Shown here: positions 53,034 to 61,932 of the stretch, piece after piece
Layout: every line of letters starts with the position of its first letter
How positions within the stretch are numbered: the stretch's first letter is position 1
NCBI GenBank assembly: GCA_964472095.1
Contig: CAYYIV010000016.1
Coordinates: forward strand, 1-64,000
Source: Pelagibius sp964472095
GTDB taxonomy: Bacteria; Pseudomonadota; Alphaproteobacteria; Kiloniellales; Kiloniellaceae
Direction: 5' to 3'
Length of the DNA stretch: 64,000 bases
The notes under the pieces: model-generated
What the model was told of the DNA's origin: nothing
What the model saw: the letters and a program-made list of their open reading frames with translations, nothing else
Database searches by the model: none
Position numbers and translations under genes: made by a program

Positions 53034-54311
53034 CTAGCCCCTCAGCACCGAGCGCCCGGCATAGACGGCGGCGGTGTCCAGCTCCTCCTCGATGCGGATG
53101 AGCTGGTTGTACTTGGCCAGGCGGTCGGAGCGTGACAGCGAGCCGGTCTTGATCTGGCCGCAGTTGGTGGCCACCGCCAGGTCGGCGATGGTGGCGTCCT
53201 CGGTCTCGCCGGAGCGGTGCGACATCACCGCGGTGTAGGCGGCGCCGTGGGCGGTCTGCACCGCCTCCAGGGTCTCGCTCAGGGTGCCGATCTGGTTGAC
53301 CTTCACCAGGATGGAGTTGGCGACCCCCTTGGCGATGCCGTCGCGCAGGCGCTCCGGGTTGGTCACGAAGAGGTCGTCGCCGACCAGCTGCACGCGATCG
53401 CCGAGGCGCTCGGTGAGCAGCTTCCAGCCCTCCCAGTCGTCCTCGCTCATGCCGTCCTCGATGGAGAGGATCGGGTAGCGGTCGCAGAGCGCCGCCAGGT
53501 AGTCCACCATGGCGCCGGCATCCAGGGTCTTGCCCTCCCCGGCCAGGTGGTACTTGCCCTTCTTGAAGTACTCGGTGGAGGCGCAGTCGAGCGCCAGCAT
53601 GACGTCGTCGCCCAGGGCGTAGCCGGCCGCCTCGGTGGCGCGGGCGACGAAGCCGAGGGCCTCGTCGGTGGAGGCCAGGTTGGGCGCGAAGCCGCCCTCG
53701 TCGCCGACATTGGTGTTGTGGCCGGCGTCCTTCAGGCCGCGGCGCAGGGCGTGGAAGATCTCCGAGCCCATGCGCACGGCCTCGGCCAGGCTGTCGGCGC
53801 CGACCGGCATGATCATGAACTCCTGGATGTCGATCGGATTGTCGGCATGGGCGCCGCCGTTGATGATGTTCATCATCGGCACCGGCAGGGTGCGCGCGAA
53901 GGTGCCGCCGACATAGCGGTAAAGCGGCAGCCCCGCCTCCTCCGCTGCGGCCTTGGCCACGGCCAGCGAGACGCCGAGGATGGCGTTGGCGCCAAGCCGG
54001 CGCTTGTTGGCGGTGGCGTCCAGCTCGATCAGGGTCAGATCGATGTGGACCTGGTCCTCGCCGTCGAGGCCGGAGAGCACATCGAAGATCTCGTGGTTGA
54101 CCGCCTCGACCGCGTTGAGCACGCCCTTGCCGCCATAGCGTTTCTTGTCGCCGTCACGCAGCTCGACGGCCTCGTGCGCGCCGGTGGATGCGCCGGAGGG
54201 GACGGCGGCGCGGCCGAAGGCCCCGCTTTCCAAGGTGACATCGACTTCGACGGTCGGATTGCCCCGGGAGTCGAGAATTTCCCGGGCCTGGATATCAATG
54301 ATTGCGGTCAT
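53034..54311 (-). CDS. eno: Enolase
   Basis: A 425-residue glycolytic enzyme converting 2-phosphoglycerate to PEP. Opening IIDIQAREILDSRGNPTVEVDV, loop VPSGASTGAHEA, metal and catalytic residues in ALDCAS, LSIEDGMSEDDWEGW and GDDLFVTNPERL, and the signature ILVKVNQIGTLSET with the SHRSGETED loop. Length and order are typical. Next on this strand is ftsB. Confidence 0.98.
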   Translation of the reverse strand: MTAIIDIQAREILDSRGNPTVEVDVTLESGAFGRAAVPSGASTGAHEAVELRDGDKKRYGGKGVLNAVEAVNHEIFDVLSGLDGEDQVHIDLTLIELDATANKRRLGANAILGVSLAVAKAAAEEAGLPLYRYVGGTFARTLPVPMMNIINGGAHADNPIDIQEFMIMPVGADSLAEAVRMGSEIFHALRRGLKDAGHNTNVGDEGGFAPNLASTDEALGFVARATEAAGYALGDDVMLALDCASTEYFKKGKYHLAGEGKTLDAGAMVDYLAALCDRYPILSIEDGMSEDDWEGWKLLTERLGDRVQLVGDDLFVTNPERLRDGIAKGVANSILVKVNQIGTLSETLEAVQTAHGAAYTAVMSHRSGETEDATIADLAVATNCGQIKTGSLSRSDRLAKYNQLIRIEEELDTAAVYAGRSVLRG

Positions 54312-54464
54312 GGCCCTCTCGGCGTGCTTGGAGTTTCTGCCGATCCAGCCGGGTCCGGCAGCTGCGCCTAGGCTATAGGCGAGCCGGGACGACTTGTCGA
54401 CCGGCGAGCGGCGCCGGCCGCCGAGAAGGCGGTGAATAACTGCTCTTTGATACAGGAGGCCGGA

Positions 54465-56927
54465 TCAGGCCGCCGGCTTGGCCAGCTTCTGCGCATTGCC
54501 GAGCTGGTTCACCGCCTCGCGCAGCTGATCGGCGATGGCCGAGACGTCGGCACTGGCGACGCTGACCGTGGTCGCGCCGGAACTCGCCAGGGAGGCGGCC
54601 TGCTGCACCTCGGCCAGGTCGTTGGTCACCGAACGGGTGCCGGCGGCCGCGTGCTGCGCCTCGGCGGAGACCGAGCGGGCGGTATCGGCCACCTCGCGGA
54701 CGCGCTCGGCCATGCGGCCGGCGCGGGCCTCGGCGTCGGAGATGCGCCCGGAGATGGCGCTGGTCACCCCGATCTGGGCATCGGCCGAGCCGGAGATGCC
54801 GCTGATCGCGTTGTTGACCTGGTCGATGACGTCGCTGATGGCGGAGATAGCGCTCACCGCCTGGCCGGTGCCGCCGCGGATTTCCTCGATGCGGCTTTCG
54901 ATCTGCTCGGTCGCTTTGGCGGTGTCGTCGGCCAGGCGCTTCACTTCGCCGGCCACCACGATGAAGCCCTTGCCGTACTGGCCGGCGCGCTCCGCCTCGA
55001 TGGTGGCGTTGAGCGCCAGCATGCGGGTCTGCTTGGCGATCTTGCGGATCGCCTCGAGCACCGCGCCGATACGGTCGCTGGCCTCGCCGAGGGTGTCGAT
55101 GGTGCTGGTCGCCTCGGTCACGCGCCCGACGGCGGTGTCGGCGATCCGCTTGGCCTCACGGGCGCCGGAGGCGATCTCCTCCATGGCAGAGGCCATGTTG
55201 CGCACCTCGGCGGAGACCACTGCCATGTGCTGGGAGACTTCGTTGGCGTGGCTGGAAATGTCGCCGACGTTCTCGTTCACGCCGCCGACGGCTGCCGCCA
55301 TACTCTCGACGTTGCCCGAGACCTGCTCGGTGGTCACGGAGACGTCCTGTGCACGGGTCAGCATGCCCTGGGAGCTGGTGCTCAGCTGGCTCGAGGTGGC
55401 GTTGAGCTCGCTTGAGGCGACCACCAGGCGCTGTGCGCCGCTGGCGATGCCGTCAATCATCTCCTCCAGCTTGGTCATCAGGCGGTTGAAGGAATACGCC
55501 AGCTCCGCCGCTTCGTCGCCGGTGGTCTCATCGAGGCGCCGGCTGATGTCGGCGTTGCCGGAGGCGAGGTCGTTCAGCGCCTGCTGCAGCAGGCCGGTGC
55601 CCAGCGTGGTGCCGTGCTCGGCCGAATTGAGGCCTTCCAGCTCATGCGCCGCGGAGACGCGCAGGCCGACGGTGACGTCGATCAGCTTGAACACGAGACA
55701 ACCGGTGCCGAAGGCCCAGACGAAGGCGACGCCGACGCCGAGCGCCTGTACGCCGATCTGGCCGATGCGGCTGGTCTCGCCGAGCGCATCGGCCGGCATG
55801 AGCACGGCCAGCAGAATGGTGCCCCAGGCGCCGCAGACGCCGTGCACGGCGACCGCGCCGACGGCGTCGTCCAGCTTCAGCTGGCGCTCCATGAACCGGG
55901 TCGCGTAGACCACGACGATGCCGCTGGTCAGGCCGACGACGATGGCGCCGTAGGTGTCCAGCACGTCGCAGCCGGCGGTGATGCCGACGAGTCCGCCGAG
56001 CACGCCGTTGATCGGCCACACCGGACGGTGCAGGCCTTCGTGCCAGCGCCCCAGGGCCATGGCGACGGCGCCGCCAAAACAGGCCGACAGCATGGTGTTG
56101 GAGACGATGTGCGCGAAGGCCGGGGTGCCGGCGGTGGTGGAGCCGCCGTTGAAGCCGATCCAGCCGACCCAGAGCAGGATGGCGCCCATGGTGGCCAGCA
56201 CGGCGCTGTGGCCGTGGATCGGTAGCGGGTTGCCCTCCTGGTCGAAACGGCCGATGCGCGCGCCGGCGACGACAATGGCGGCAAGGCCGATCCAGCCGCC
56301 GACCGAGTGCACCACGGTGGAGCCGGCGAAGTCGATGAAGCCCAGGTCCGCCAGCCAGGCGGTATTGTCGGCGACCAGCAGGTTGCCCCAGGCCCAATGG
56401 CCGAAGATCGGATAGATGAACATCGCGACGCAGACGGCGGCGATGAGGTAGCCGCCGAAGCGCATGCGCTCGGCGACGGCGCCGGACAGGATGGTCGCGG
56501 CGGTGCCGCAGAACACCAGCTGGAACACGAAGAAGGTAAAGTCCCAATCGCCGCTGTGGTTCCAGAACGGGCTCTCGAAGCCGAACCAGCCGCCCGCCGA
56601 GGGGCCGAACATCAGGCCGAAGCCGAGCACCCAGAAGGCGCAGCCGGCGATGATGAAGTCGGCGATGTTCTTCTGGGCGACGTTGATCGAGTTCTTGGAT
56701 CGGACAAGGCCGGCTTCCAGCAGCAGGAAACCGCCCTGCATGAGGAAGACCAGGGCCGCAGCCACCATGGTCCAGACGTGGTCGATGTTGGTCTGCTTCT
56801 CATCCAGGCCGGCCTGGAATTCCCGGCGCAGCGCCTCGAGGTCGGCCTGGCTGACGGCGGCCCAGCCGCTGTCGGCCAGGAAGGCGCTCGCCAGGACCGC
56901 GGCGGCCAATGTCAGTGCTAGTCTCAT
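54465..56927 (-). CDS. Ammonium transporter (Amt) fused to a methyl-accepting chemotaxis signalling domain
   Basis: An 820-residue in-frame fusion. Residues 1-23: signal peptide. Residues 45-425: an Amt/Rh channel with eleven helices, periplasmic-gate region FCGTAATILSGAVAERM, D199 and the pore twin histidines H207 (STVVHSVGGW) and H362 (VAVHGVCGAWG). Residues 430-439 keep the Amt C-terminal signature (EGLNSAEHG). Residues 445-500 look like a HAMP-type linker. Residues 500-810 are an MCP coiled coil with the hairpin tip IRKIAKQTRMLALNATIEAER (627-647) and AGQYGKGFIVVAGEVKRLA. No frameshift or stop joins the parts. It should sense ammonium through the channel and signal to CheA/CheW. No che genes are nearby. 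It lies between kdsA and eno, genes usually adjacent. Confidence 0.95.
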   Translation of the reverse strand: MRLALTLAAAVLASAFLADSGWAAVSQADLEALRREFQAGLDEKQTNIDHVWTMVAAALVFLMQGGFLLLEAGLVRSKNSINVAQKNIADFIIAGCAFWVLGFGLMFGPSAGGWFGFESPFWNHSGDWDFTFFVFQLVFCGTAATILSGAVAERMRFGGYLIAAVCVAMFIYPIFGHWAWGNLLVADNTAWLADLGFIDFAGSTVVHSVGGWIGLAAIVVAGARIGRFDQEGNPLPIHGHSAVLATMGAILLWVGWIGFNGGSTTAGTPAFAHIVSNTMLSACFGGAVAMALGRWHEGLHRPVWPINGVLGGLVGITAGCDVLDTYGAIVVGLTSGIVVVYATRFMERQLKLDDAVGAVAVHGVCGAWGTILLAVLMPADALGETSRIGQIGVQALGVGVAFVWAFGTGCLVFKLIDVTVGLRVSAAHELEGLNSAEHGTTLGTGLLQQALNDLASGNADISRRLDETTGDEAAELAYSFNRLMTKLEEMIDGIASGAQRLVVASSELNATSSQLSTSSQGMLTRAQDVSVTTEQVSGNVESMAAAVGGVNENVGDISSHANEVSQHMAVVSAEVRNMASAMEEIASGAREAKRIADTAVGRVTEATSTIDTLGEASDRIGAVLEAIRKIAKQTRMLALNATIEAERAGQYGKGFIVVAGEVKRLADDTAKATEQIESRIEEIRGGTGQAVSAISAISDVIDQVNNAISGISGSADAQIGVTSAISGRISDAEARAGRMAERVREVADTARSVSAEAQHAAAGTRSVTNDLAEVQQAASLASSGATTVSVASADVSAIADQLREAVNQLGNAQKLAKPAA

Positions 56928-57137
56928 GATGCGGCGACTTCCCAGATCCACACATTGCCGGTCCCCAAGCGCCGGCAAACCGGGAATATGATTAGCAATC
57001 GCTGAAAATTTGATGAATCTTCGTAGGTGTTCGCCTGACGCGCGAGAGACTGCAGGTGTTTTTGCGCCGCCTTGCGGCGCCATCTCGGGGGCGCTAAGAA
57101 GCAGCCGCCCCTGACTTTCCCCTGAGAGGACCCCTAG

Positions 57138-57995
57138 ATGCAGCTCACCCTCCGCAAGTGGAACCTGTCGATCGGCAGCGGCCAGCAGCTCTTCTGCATC
57201 CTCGGCCTCAACGTGCTGGAGAACCTCGAGCTGACCCTGGAGACCGCCCGCCACCTGCAGGAGGTGACCGCGGCCCTCGACCTGCCCTTCGTGTTCAAGG
57301 CCAGCTTTGATAAGGCCAACCGCTCCTCCTTCAAGAGCTACCGCGGCCCCGGCCTTGCCAGGGGCCTGGAGATCCTGGCCGAGGTGAAGGCGAAGCTGGC
57401 GGTGCCGATCGCCACCGACCTGCACGAGGTGCAGCAGGCCGAGGCGGTCGCCGAGGTCGCCGACCTGGTGCAGATCCCGGCATTCCTGGTGCGCCAGACC
57501 GACCTGGTGGTGGCCGCCGCCCGCGCCACCCAGCGCCACCAGGGCCTGCTGCACGTGAAGAAGGCGCAGTTCCTGGCGCCTGGGGATTGCCACGCGATCC
57601 TGCGCAAGATCGAGGAGGCTGCCGGGAAGGACATGACCATCCTCTGCGAGCGCGGCTCGAGCTTCGGCTACAACAACCTGGTGGTCGACATGCTGGGCAT
57701 CCCGGAGATGCGCCGGCTGGGCGCACCGGTCACCATCGACGCCACCCACGCGGTGCAGCTGCCGGGGGCCCAGAAGGACGCCGACGGCGTCGCCAGCGGC
57801 GGCCGGCGCGAGGGCGTGGCGGTGATCGCCGCGGCGGCGGTGGCCGCGGGTGCCGACGGCGTGTTCCTGGAATTCCACCCAGACCCGGACAAGGCGCTCT
57901 GCGACGGCCCGAGCTGCCTGCCGCTCTCAGCCGCCGCCGAGCTGCTGGGCAGGCTGAAGGCGCTGCACGCGGTGGTACAGGGACAAGCGGCGTAG
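57138..57995 (+). CDS. kdsA: 3-deoxy-8-phosphooctulonate synthase
   Basis: A 285-residue TIM-barrel enzyme condensing PEP and arabinose 5-phosphate to KDO-8-phosphate for lipopolysaccharide. SFDKANRSSFKSYRGPGL, TDLHEVQQAEAVAEVADLVQIPAFL, RQTDLVVAA and RGSSFGYNNLVVDM are characteristic; the LEFHPDPDKALCDGPSCL end is typical. Its strand is opposite to pyrG and eno, its usual operon partners, so it appears inverted. A perfect hairpin (57064-57080) lies in the divergent gap to the Amt-MCP gene. Confidence 0.96.
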   Translation: MQLTLRKWNLSIGSGQQLFCILGLNVLENLELTLETARHLQEVTAALDLPFVFKASFDKANRSSFKSYRGPGLARGLEILAEVKAKLAVPIATDLHEVQQAEAVAEVADLVQIPAFLVRQTDLVVAAARATQRHQGLLHVKKAQFLAPGDCHAILRKIEEAAGKDMTILCERGSSFGYNNLVVDMLGIPEMRRLGAPVTIDATHAVQLPGAQKDADGVASGGRREGVAVIAAAAVAAGADGVFLEFHPDPDKALCDGPSCLPLSAAAELLGRLKALHAVVQGQAA

Positions 57996-58010
57996 CGCAG
58001 GCTTCAAGAA

Positions 58011-58169
58011 CCCCCTCACCCTCCCGCTTCGCGGGCCCCTCCCTCTCCCGCAAGGGGAGAGGGGATTTTTCGTCGTAATTCAATACCTTACCCCTCTCCC
58101 CTTGCGGGAGAGGGGTGCGCAGCCTTGACGAGATCGTAGATGGAGCCTAGGCGGAGCTGGGTGAGGGGT
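58011..58169. repeat. Bimodular palindromic repeat, family B copy 2
   Basis: Bounded by CCCCTCACCC and GGGTGAGGGG like the copy at 22462. Left half CCCGCTTCGCGGG plus CCCTCTCCCGCAAGGGGAGA; right half CCCCTCTCCCCTTGCGGGAG plus the tail GAGATCGTAGATGGAGCC; unrelated middle spacer. It starts 15 bases after kdsA and its last base is the first base of the DUF559 stop codon region. Confidence 0.88.
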
Positions 58170-58498
58170 CAGCGGTCGAGCAGGCCTTTCGTGACAGCAG
58201 CGAGGGTGCCCTCCATGTTGTCGAGGATCTCATTGTTCCAGAAACGAAGGACGCGGTAGCCCTGTGAGTTGAGCCAGGCCGTCCGTGCATGATCACTGGT
58301 CTGGTGACTGCGCTCGGCATGCTGACCGCCGTCAAGTTCCACTACAAGCCGTCGCTCGAAACAGACGAAGTCGACGATAAACGATCCGAGCCGGACTTGA
58401 CGTCTGAACTTGTGCCCCGACAGCTGACGGTCGCGCAGGCGGTTCCACAACACGCGCTCTGCCTCGGTCTGGTTGCGTCGGAGTTGCCGGGGGCGCAT
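58169..58498 (-). CDS. DUF559 (Vsr-like endonuclease fold) protein
   Basis: A 109-residue protein spanning a complete DUF559 domain: TEAERVLWNRLRDRQLSGHKF, RQVRLGSFIVDFVCFERRLVVELDGGQH and LNSQGYRVLRFWNNEIL. Likely catalytic residues of the Vsr/PD-(D/E)XK-like fold are E13, D43, E54 and H60. Family members resemble very-short-patch-repair nucleases and are often scattered next to repeats. Here the gene is flanked by family B repeats on both sides (58011-58169 and 58535-58590), and the downstream one abuts its stop codon. The ATG at 58498 has no strong ribosome binding site. Confidence 0.9.
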   Translation of the reverse strand: MRPRQLRRNQTEAERVLWNRLRDRQLSGHKFRRQVRLGSFIVDFVCFERRLVVELDGGQHAERSHQTSDHARTAWLNSQGYRVLRFWNNEILDNMEGTLAAVTKGLLDR

Positions 58499-58534
58499 GG
58501 GAGCGATTGCAGCACAGTGGCGCGGCGGCAGCTA

Positions 58535-58590
58535 CCCCTCACCCTCCCAATTTGCTGACCCCTCCCTCTCCTTTTGCGGGAGAGGACCCC
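58535..58590. repeat. Family B repeat, partial copy
   Basis: CCCCTCACCCTCCC, a degenerate middle, then CCCCTCCCTCTCCTTTTGCG and GGGAGAGG: the left half of the family B unit without the right half and GGGTGAGGGG end. Same orientation as the left half of the copy at 58011. It lies between the DUF559 start and the pyrG stop. Confidence 0.75.
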
Positions 58591-60216
58591 CTAGACCAGG
58601 CGCGACTGCTCGACTGCGGCGGCGATGAAGGAGATGAACAGCGGATGCGGGTCGAGCGGCTTGGATTTCAGCTCGGGATGGAACTGCACGCCGACGAACC
58701 AGGGATGTGACGGCAGCTCGACGATCTCCGGCAGCTCGCCGTCGGGCGACAGGCCCGAGAACAGCAGGCCCGCCTGCTCCAGCACCTCGCGGTAGTTGAT
58801 GTTCACCTCGTAACGGTGGCGATGGCGCTCGCTTATCGCGTCGGTGCCATAGATCTCCCGTACCCTGGTGCCTTCCTTGAGGAGGCAGGGGTAGGCGCCG
58901 AGACGCATGGTGCCGCCGAGGTCGCTCGCGGTATTGCGCCGCTCGACCTCGTTGCCGCGCGACCACTCGGTCATCAGGCCGACCACCGGGTCGGCGGGCG
59001 AGCCGAACTCGGTCGAGCCGGCCTGCGGCAGGCCGGCCATGTGGCGGGCCGCCTCGATGACTGCCATCTGCATGCCGAAGCAGATGCCGAAATAGGGAAT
59101 CTGGCGCTCGCGGGCGAAGCGCGCCGCGGCGATCTTGCCCTCCGCGCCGCGCTCGCCGAAGCCGCCGGGCACCAGGATGCCGTTCACGCCCTCGAGCTGA
59201 TGGAGGGTGCCGTTGCTCTCGAAGATCTCCGAATCCAGCCAGGAGACGTTGACCTTCACATTGTTGGCGATGCCGCCGTGGGCAAGCGACTCGGCCAGCG
59301 ACTTGTAGGCGTCGAGCAGGCTGACGTACTTGCCGACCACGCCGATGGTGACCTCGCCGTCCGGCTGGTTGATGCGCTGGGTGACGTAGTCCCAGCTGGC
59401 CAGCTCGGGCGGCGGCGCATCGAGCTGGAAATGGCGGCAAACCTCGTCGTCGAGGCCTTCCTCGTGGTAGGCGCGCGGCACCGCATAGATCGACTTCACG
59501 TCGAGGGCCGGGATCACCGCCTCCTCGCGCACGTTACAGAAAAGGCCGATCTTGCGGCGCTCGTCCTTTGGAATCTCGCGCTCGGCGCGGCACACCAGGA
59601 TGTCCGGCTTGATGCCGACCGACTGCAGTTCCTTCACCGAGTGCTGGGTCGGCTTGGTCTTCAGCTCGCCGGCCGCGGCGATGTAGGGGAGCAGCGTCAC
59701 GTGAAGGAAGAGGCTGCGCTCGCGCCCCAGCTCGTTGCCGAGCTGCCGGATCGCCTCCAGGAAGGGCAGCCCCTCGATGTCGCCGACGGTGCCGCCGATC
59801 TCGCAGATCACGAAGTCCTCGTCGGTGAGGTCGGCGCGCACGAAGGCCTTGATGGCGTCGGTGACGTGCGGAATGACCTGCACGGTGGCGCCGAGGTAGT
59901 CGCCGCGCCGCTCGCGCGCCAGCACCTGCGAGTAGATTTGACCCGTGGTCACGTTGTCGGTCTTGCGCGCCGGCACGCCGGTGAAACGCTCGTAGTGACC
60001 GAGATCCAGGTCGGTCTCGGCACCGTCGTCGGTGACGTAGACCTCGCCATGCTGATAGGGCGACATGGTTCCCGGATCCACGTTCAGGTAGGGGTCGAGC
60101 TTACGCAGCCGGACCTTGAACCCGCGGGCCTGCAACAGCGAGCCGAGTGCCGCCGCACAGAGACCTTTGCCGAGGGAGGAAACCACGCCGCCGGTGATGA
60201 AGATAAACCGCGCCAT
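58591..60216 (-). CDS. pyrG: CTP synthase
   Basis: A 541-residue enzyme aminating UTP to CTP. Synthetase domain with FITGGVVSSLGKGLCAA and EIGGTVGDIEGLPFLEA; glutaminase domain with the nucleophile Cys in YFGICFGMQMAVIEAARHM and the closing HPWFVGVQFHPE. Standard length. Follows secG in transcription. A degraded repeat starts immediately at its stop codon. Confidence 0.98.
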   Translation of the reverse strand: MARFIFITGGVVSSLGKGLCAAALGSLLQARGFKVRLRKLDPYLNVDPGTMSPYQHGEVYVTDDGAETDLDLGHYERFTGVPARKTDNVTTGQIYSQVLARERRGDYLGATVQVIPHVTDAIKAFVRADLTDEDFVICEIGGTVGDIEGLPFLEAIRQLGNELGRERSLFLHVTLLPYIAAAGELKTKPTQHSVKELQSVGIKPDILVCRAEREIPKDERRKIGLFCNVREEAVIPALDVKSIYAVPRAYHEEGLDDEVCRHFQLDAPPPELASWDYVTQRINQPDGEVTIGVVGKYVSLLDAYKSLAESLAHGGIANNVKVNVSWLDSEIFESNGTLHQLEGVNGILVPGGFGERGAEGKIAAARFARERQIPYFGICFGMQMAVIEAARHMAGLPQAGSTEFGSPADPVVGLMTEWSRGNEVERRNTASDLGGTMRLGAYPCLLKEGTRVREIYGTDAISERHRHRYEVNINYREVLEQAGLLFSGLSPDGELPEIVELPSHPWFVGVQFHPELKSKPLDPHPLFISFIAAAVEQSRLV

Positions 60217-60438
60217 GGGCGAACACTATTGAACGAACTTGAGGGGTGAGGCAAGCCTCGCGGCAGGGTTGGCACGCAGGCTGTTCAGCCCTTGCGAAAA
60301 CGCCGCCGAAAGCTTGGCGAAAGTTGCCGGCGCACCGGTTGCGCCAGGCCCCAGCACAGCGCCACGCAGGAAGCCACCGGCGCGAATCGATCACGCGGCT
60401 GCCGGGCCGAGTCGCCCGGCGGCCGAGGGGTTGGCGCC

Positions 60439-60789
60439 TTACTGGGTGGGAACGCTGGGCTCGGTCGGCATCGGCGGTGCGATAGGAGCCGGGGCCGAAC
60501 TTCCAGGAGTGTCGCTCGGCAGGCTGTCCAGGATCGACCGCGGCTGGCCGCCGCCGGCCAGGAGGGTCAGCGAGAGGCTGGTGAGCATGAAGGCGGCCGC
60601 CAGGATCGCCGTGGTGCGGGTCAGCAGGTTGGCAGTGCCGCGCCCGGTGAGGAAACCGCCCATGCCACCGCCGCCGCCACCACCGCCGCCGCCGATGCCA
60701 AGGCCACCGCCTTCGCTCCGCTGCAGCAGGACGACGCCGATCAGGGCGAGCGCCAGAAGGATGTGAATGACCAGAAGTACTGTCGTCAT
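60439..60789 (-). CDS. secG: Preprotein translocase subunit SecG
   Basis: A 116-residue accessory subunit of SecYEG. Helix one TVLLVIHILLALALIGVVLLQRSEGGGLG, a glycine run (about residues 29-45) and GFLTGRGTANLLTRTTAILAAAFMLTSLSL as helix two match the family; the C-terminal Pro/Ser/Ala-rich tail is lineage-specific. tpiA-secG-pyrG is a standard order. Confidence 0.94.
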   Translation of the reverse strand: MTTVLLVIHILLALALIGVVLLQRSEGGGLGIGGGGGGGGGGMGGFLTGRGTANLLTRTTAILAAAFMLTSLSLTLLAGGGQPRSILDSLPSDTPGSSAPAPIAPPMPTEPSVPTQ

Positions 60790-60939
60790 GATGCCCGTTG
60801 CCTAATTCGGCGCCCGCGCCGCGCCCTCGGGCACGCTGGCGGGCTGGGGCGCCATTGCCGCGCTATGTAATGGCTCCGGGCCTGAAAGACCAGCGAAAAG
60901 TCCTGAGAATCAGGGCGCAAAGGCACTCGCCTGCCGGTT

Positions 60940-61683
60940 TCAGCAGCTCTGTGCGATACCCCAGAAGGCCTCGGCATCCAGGCTCGCGCCGCCCACCAGG
61001 GCGCCGTCCACATTGGCCTGGGACAGCAGTTCGCGGGCGTTGTCGGGTTTCACCGAGCCGCCGTAGAGGATGCGCACCTTCTCCGCCCCCTCGCCGACCA
61101 GGCCGACAAGCAGGCGGCGGATCTCGCCATGCACCTTCACCACGTCCGACGGGGTCGCGGTCCGCCCGGTTCCGATGGCCCAGATCGGCTCGTAGGCCAC
61201 CACCAGGCGGCCGGCCTCCATGCCGACCGGGACGGAGCCCTTCACCTGGCGCGCGATCACCGCGAGAGTCTGTTCGGCGTTGCGCTCCTTCTCGGTCTCG
61301 CCGACGCAGACGATGGGCACCAGCCCGGCGCTCAGTGCCGCCTCGGCCTTGGCGCGCACCTGGGCATCGGTCTCACCGTGACCGCTGCGGCGCTCGGAAT
61401 GGCCGAGGATGACGTAGCTGCAGCCGACGTCGCGCAGCATCTGCGGCGCGGTGTCACCGGTGTGCGCCCCGGAGGCCACGCTGTGGCAGTCCTGTCCGCC
61501 GAGCGTGATGCGGCTGCCGGCCAGCGCCTCGGCGACGAGCGCGAGGTAGGGAAATGGCGGGCAGACCAGCAGATCGCAGGACAGCTGGGGCCCCTTGCCG
61601 AGCGCCTTCAGCGCTTCGGCCAGGGCTCTGGCGTCCTCGGCCAGCCCGTTCATCTTCCAGTTTCCGGCGATCAAAGCTCTCAT
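60940..61683 (-). CDS. tpiA: Triosephosphate isomerase
   Basis: A 247-residue TIM barrel interconverting DHAP and GAP. Lys in GNWKMNG (near 10), electrophilic His in VILGHSERR and the catalytic Glu in VVAYEPIWAIGTG are present, with ILYGGSVKPDNA near the end. It is divergent from ppiD and starts the tpiA-secG-pyrG group. Confidence 0.97.
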   Translation of the reverse strand: MRALIAGNWKMNGLAEDARALAEALKALGKGPQLSCDLLVCPPFPYLALVAEALAGSRITLGGQDCHSVASGAHTGDTAPQMLRDVGCSYVILGHSERRSGHGETDAQVRAKAEAALSAGLVPIVCVGETEKERNAEQTLAVIARQVKGSVPVGMEAGRLVVAYEPIWAIGTGRTATPSDVVKVHGEIRRLLVGLVGEGAEKVRILYGGSVKPDNARELLSQANVDGALVGGASLDAEAFWGIAQSC

Positions 61684-61812
61684 CGGCAGCCCCCTGCATA
61701 CAACCGCGGCCTACCTAGCACAGGCTCCTGCCCAAGACCATGGGGCAAGGCGCCCGTCTCTCCCGTGTTCGAAGAGCGGCCCGAGGTCTGCCAGATCGGG
61801 CGGAATTGCTTG

Positions 61813-61841
61813 TTGCCCGGGCACGGACGCCTTCCTACACT
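61813..61841 (+). promoter_or_regulatory. Promoter upstream of ppiD
   Basis: -35 TTGCCC (61813-61818), 17-base spacer, -10 TACACT (61836-61841), about 90 bases before the ppiD ATG. Confidence 0.4.
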
Positions 61842-61932
61842 GCCGCGCCTTGCGATCCGGGCCGCAGTCAGGATTTCCCGGCCCTTCTCGCGGGCCCTTA
61901 CCAGTGAACCCTAGCGAAGCAGTACAAACGCC

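Noticed and set aside
57064..57080. Hairpin GCGCCGC-CTT-GCGGCGC as an intrinsic terminator
   Set aside because: It lies in the divergent gap between the Amt-MCP and kdsA starts with the T run on the wrong side for the plus strand and A run on the minus strand; no transcript needs to end there.
56928..57137. Sigma-54 promoter for the Amt-MCP gene
   Set aside because: I looked for TGGC-N8-TGC-type elements because of the ammonium link, but found none with correct spacing.
56928..57878. Upstream extension of the Amt-MCP frame to 1137 codons
   Set aside because: The extra 317 codons are antisense to kdsA; the signal peptide of the Amt part begins at 56927.
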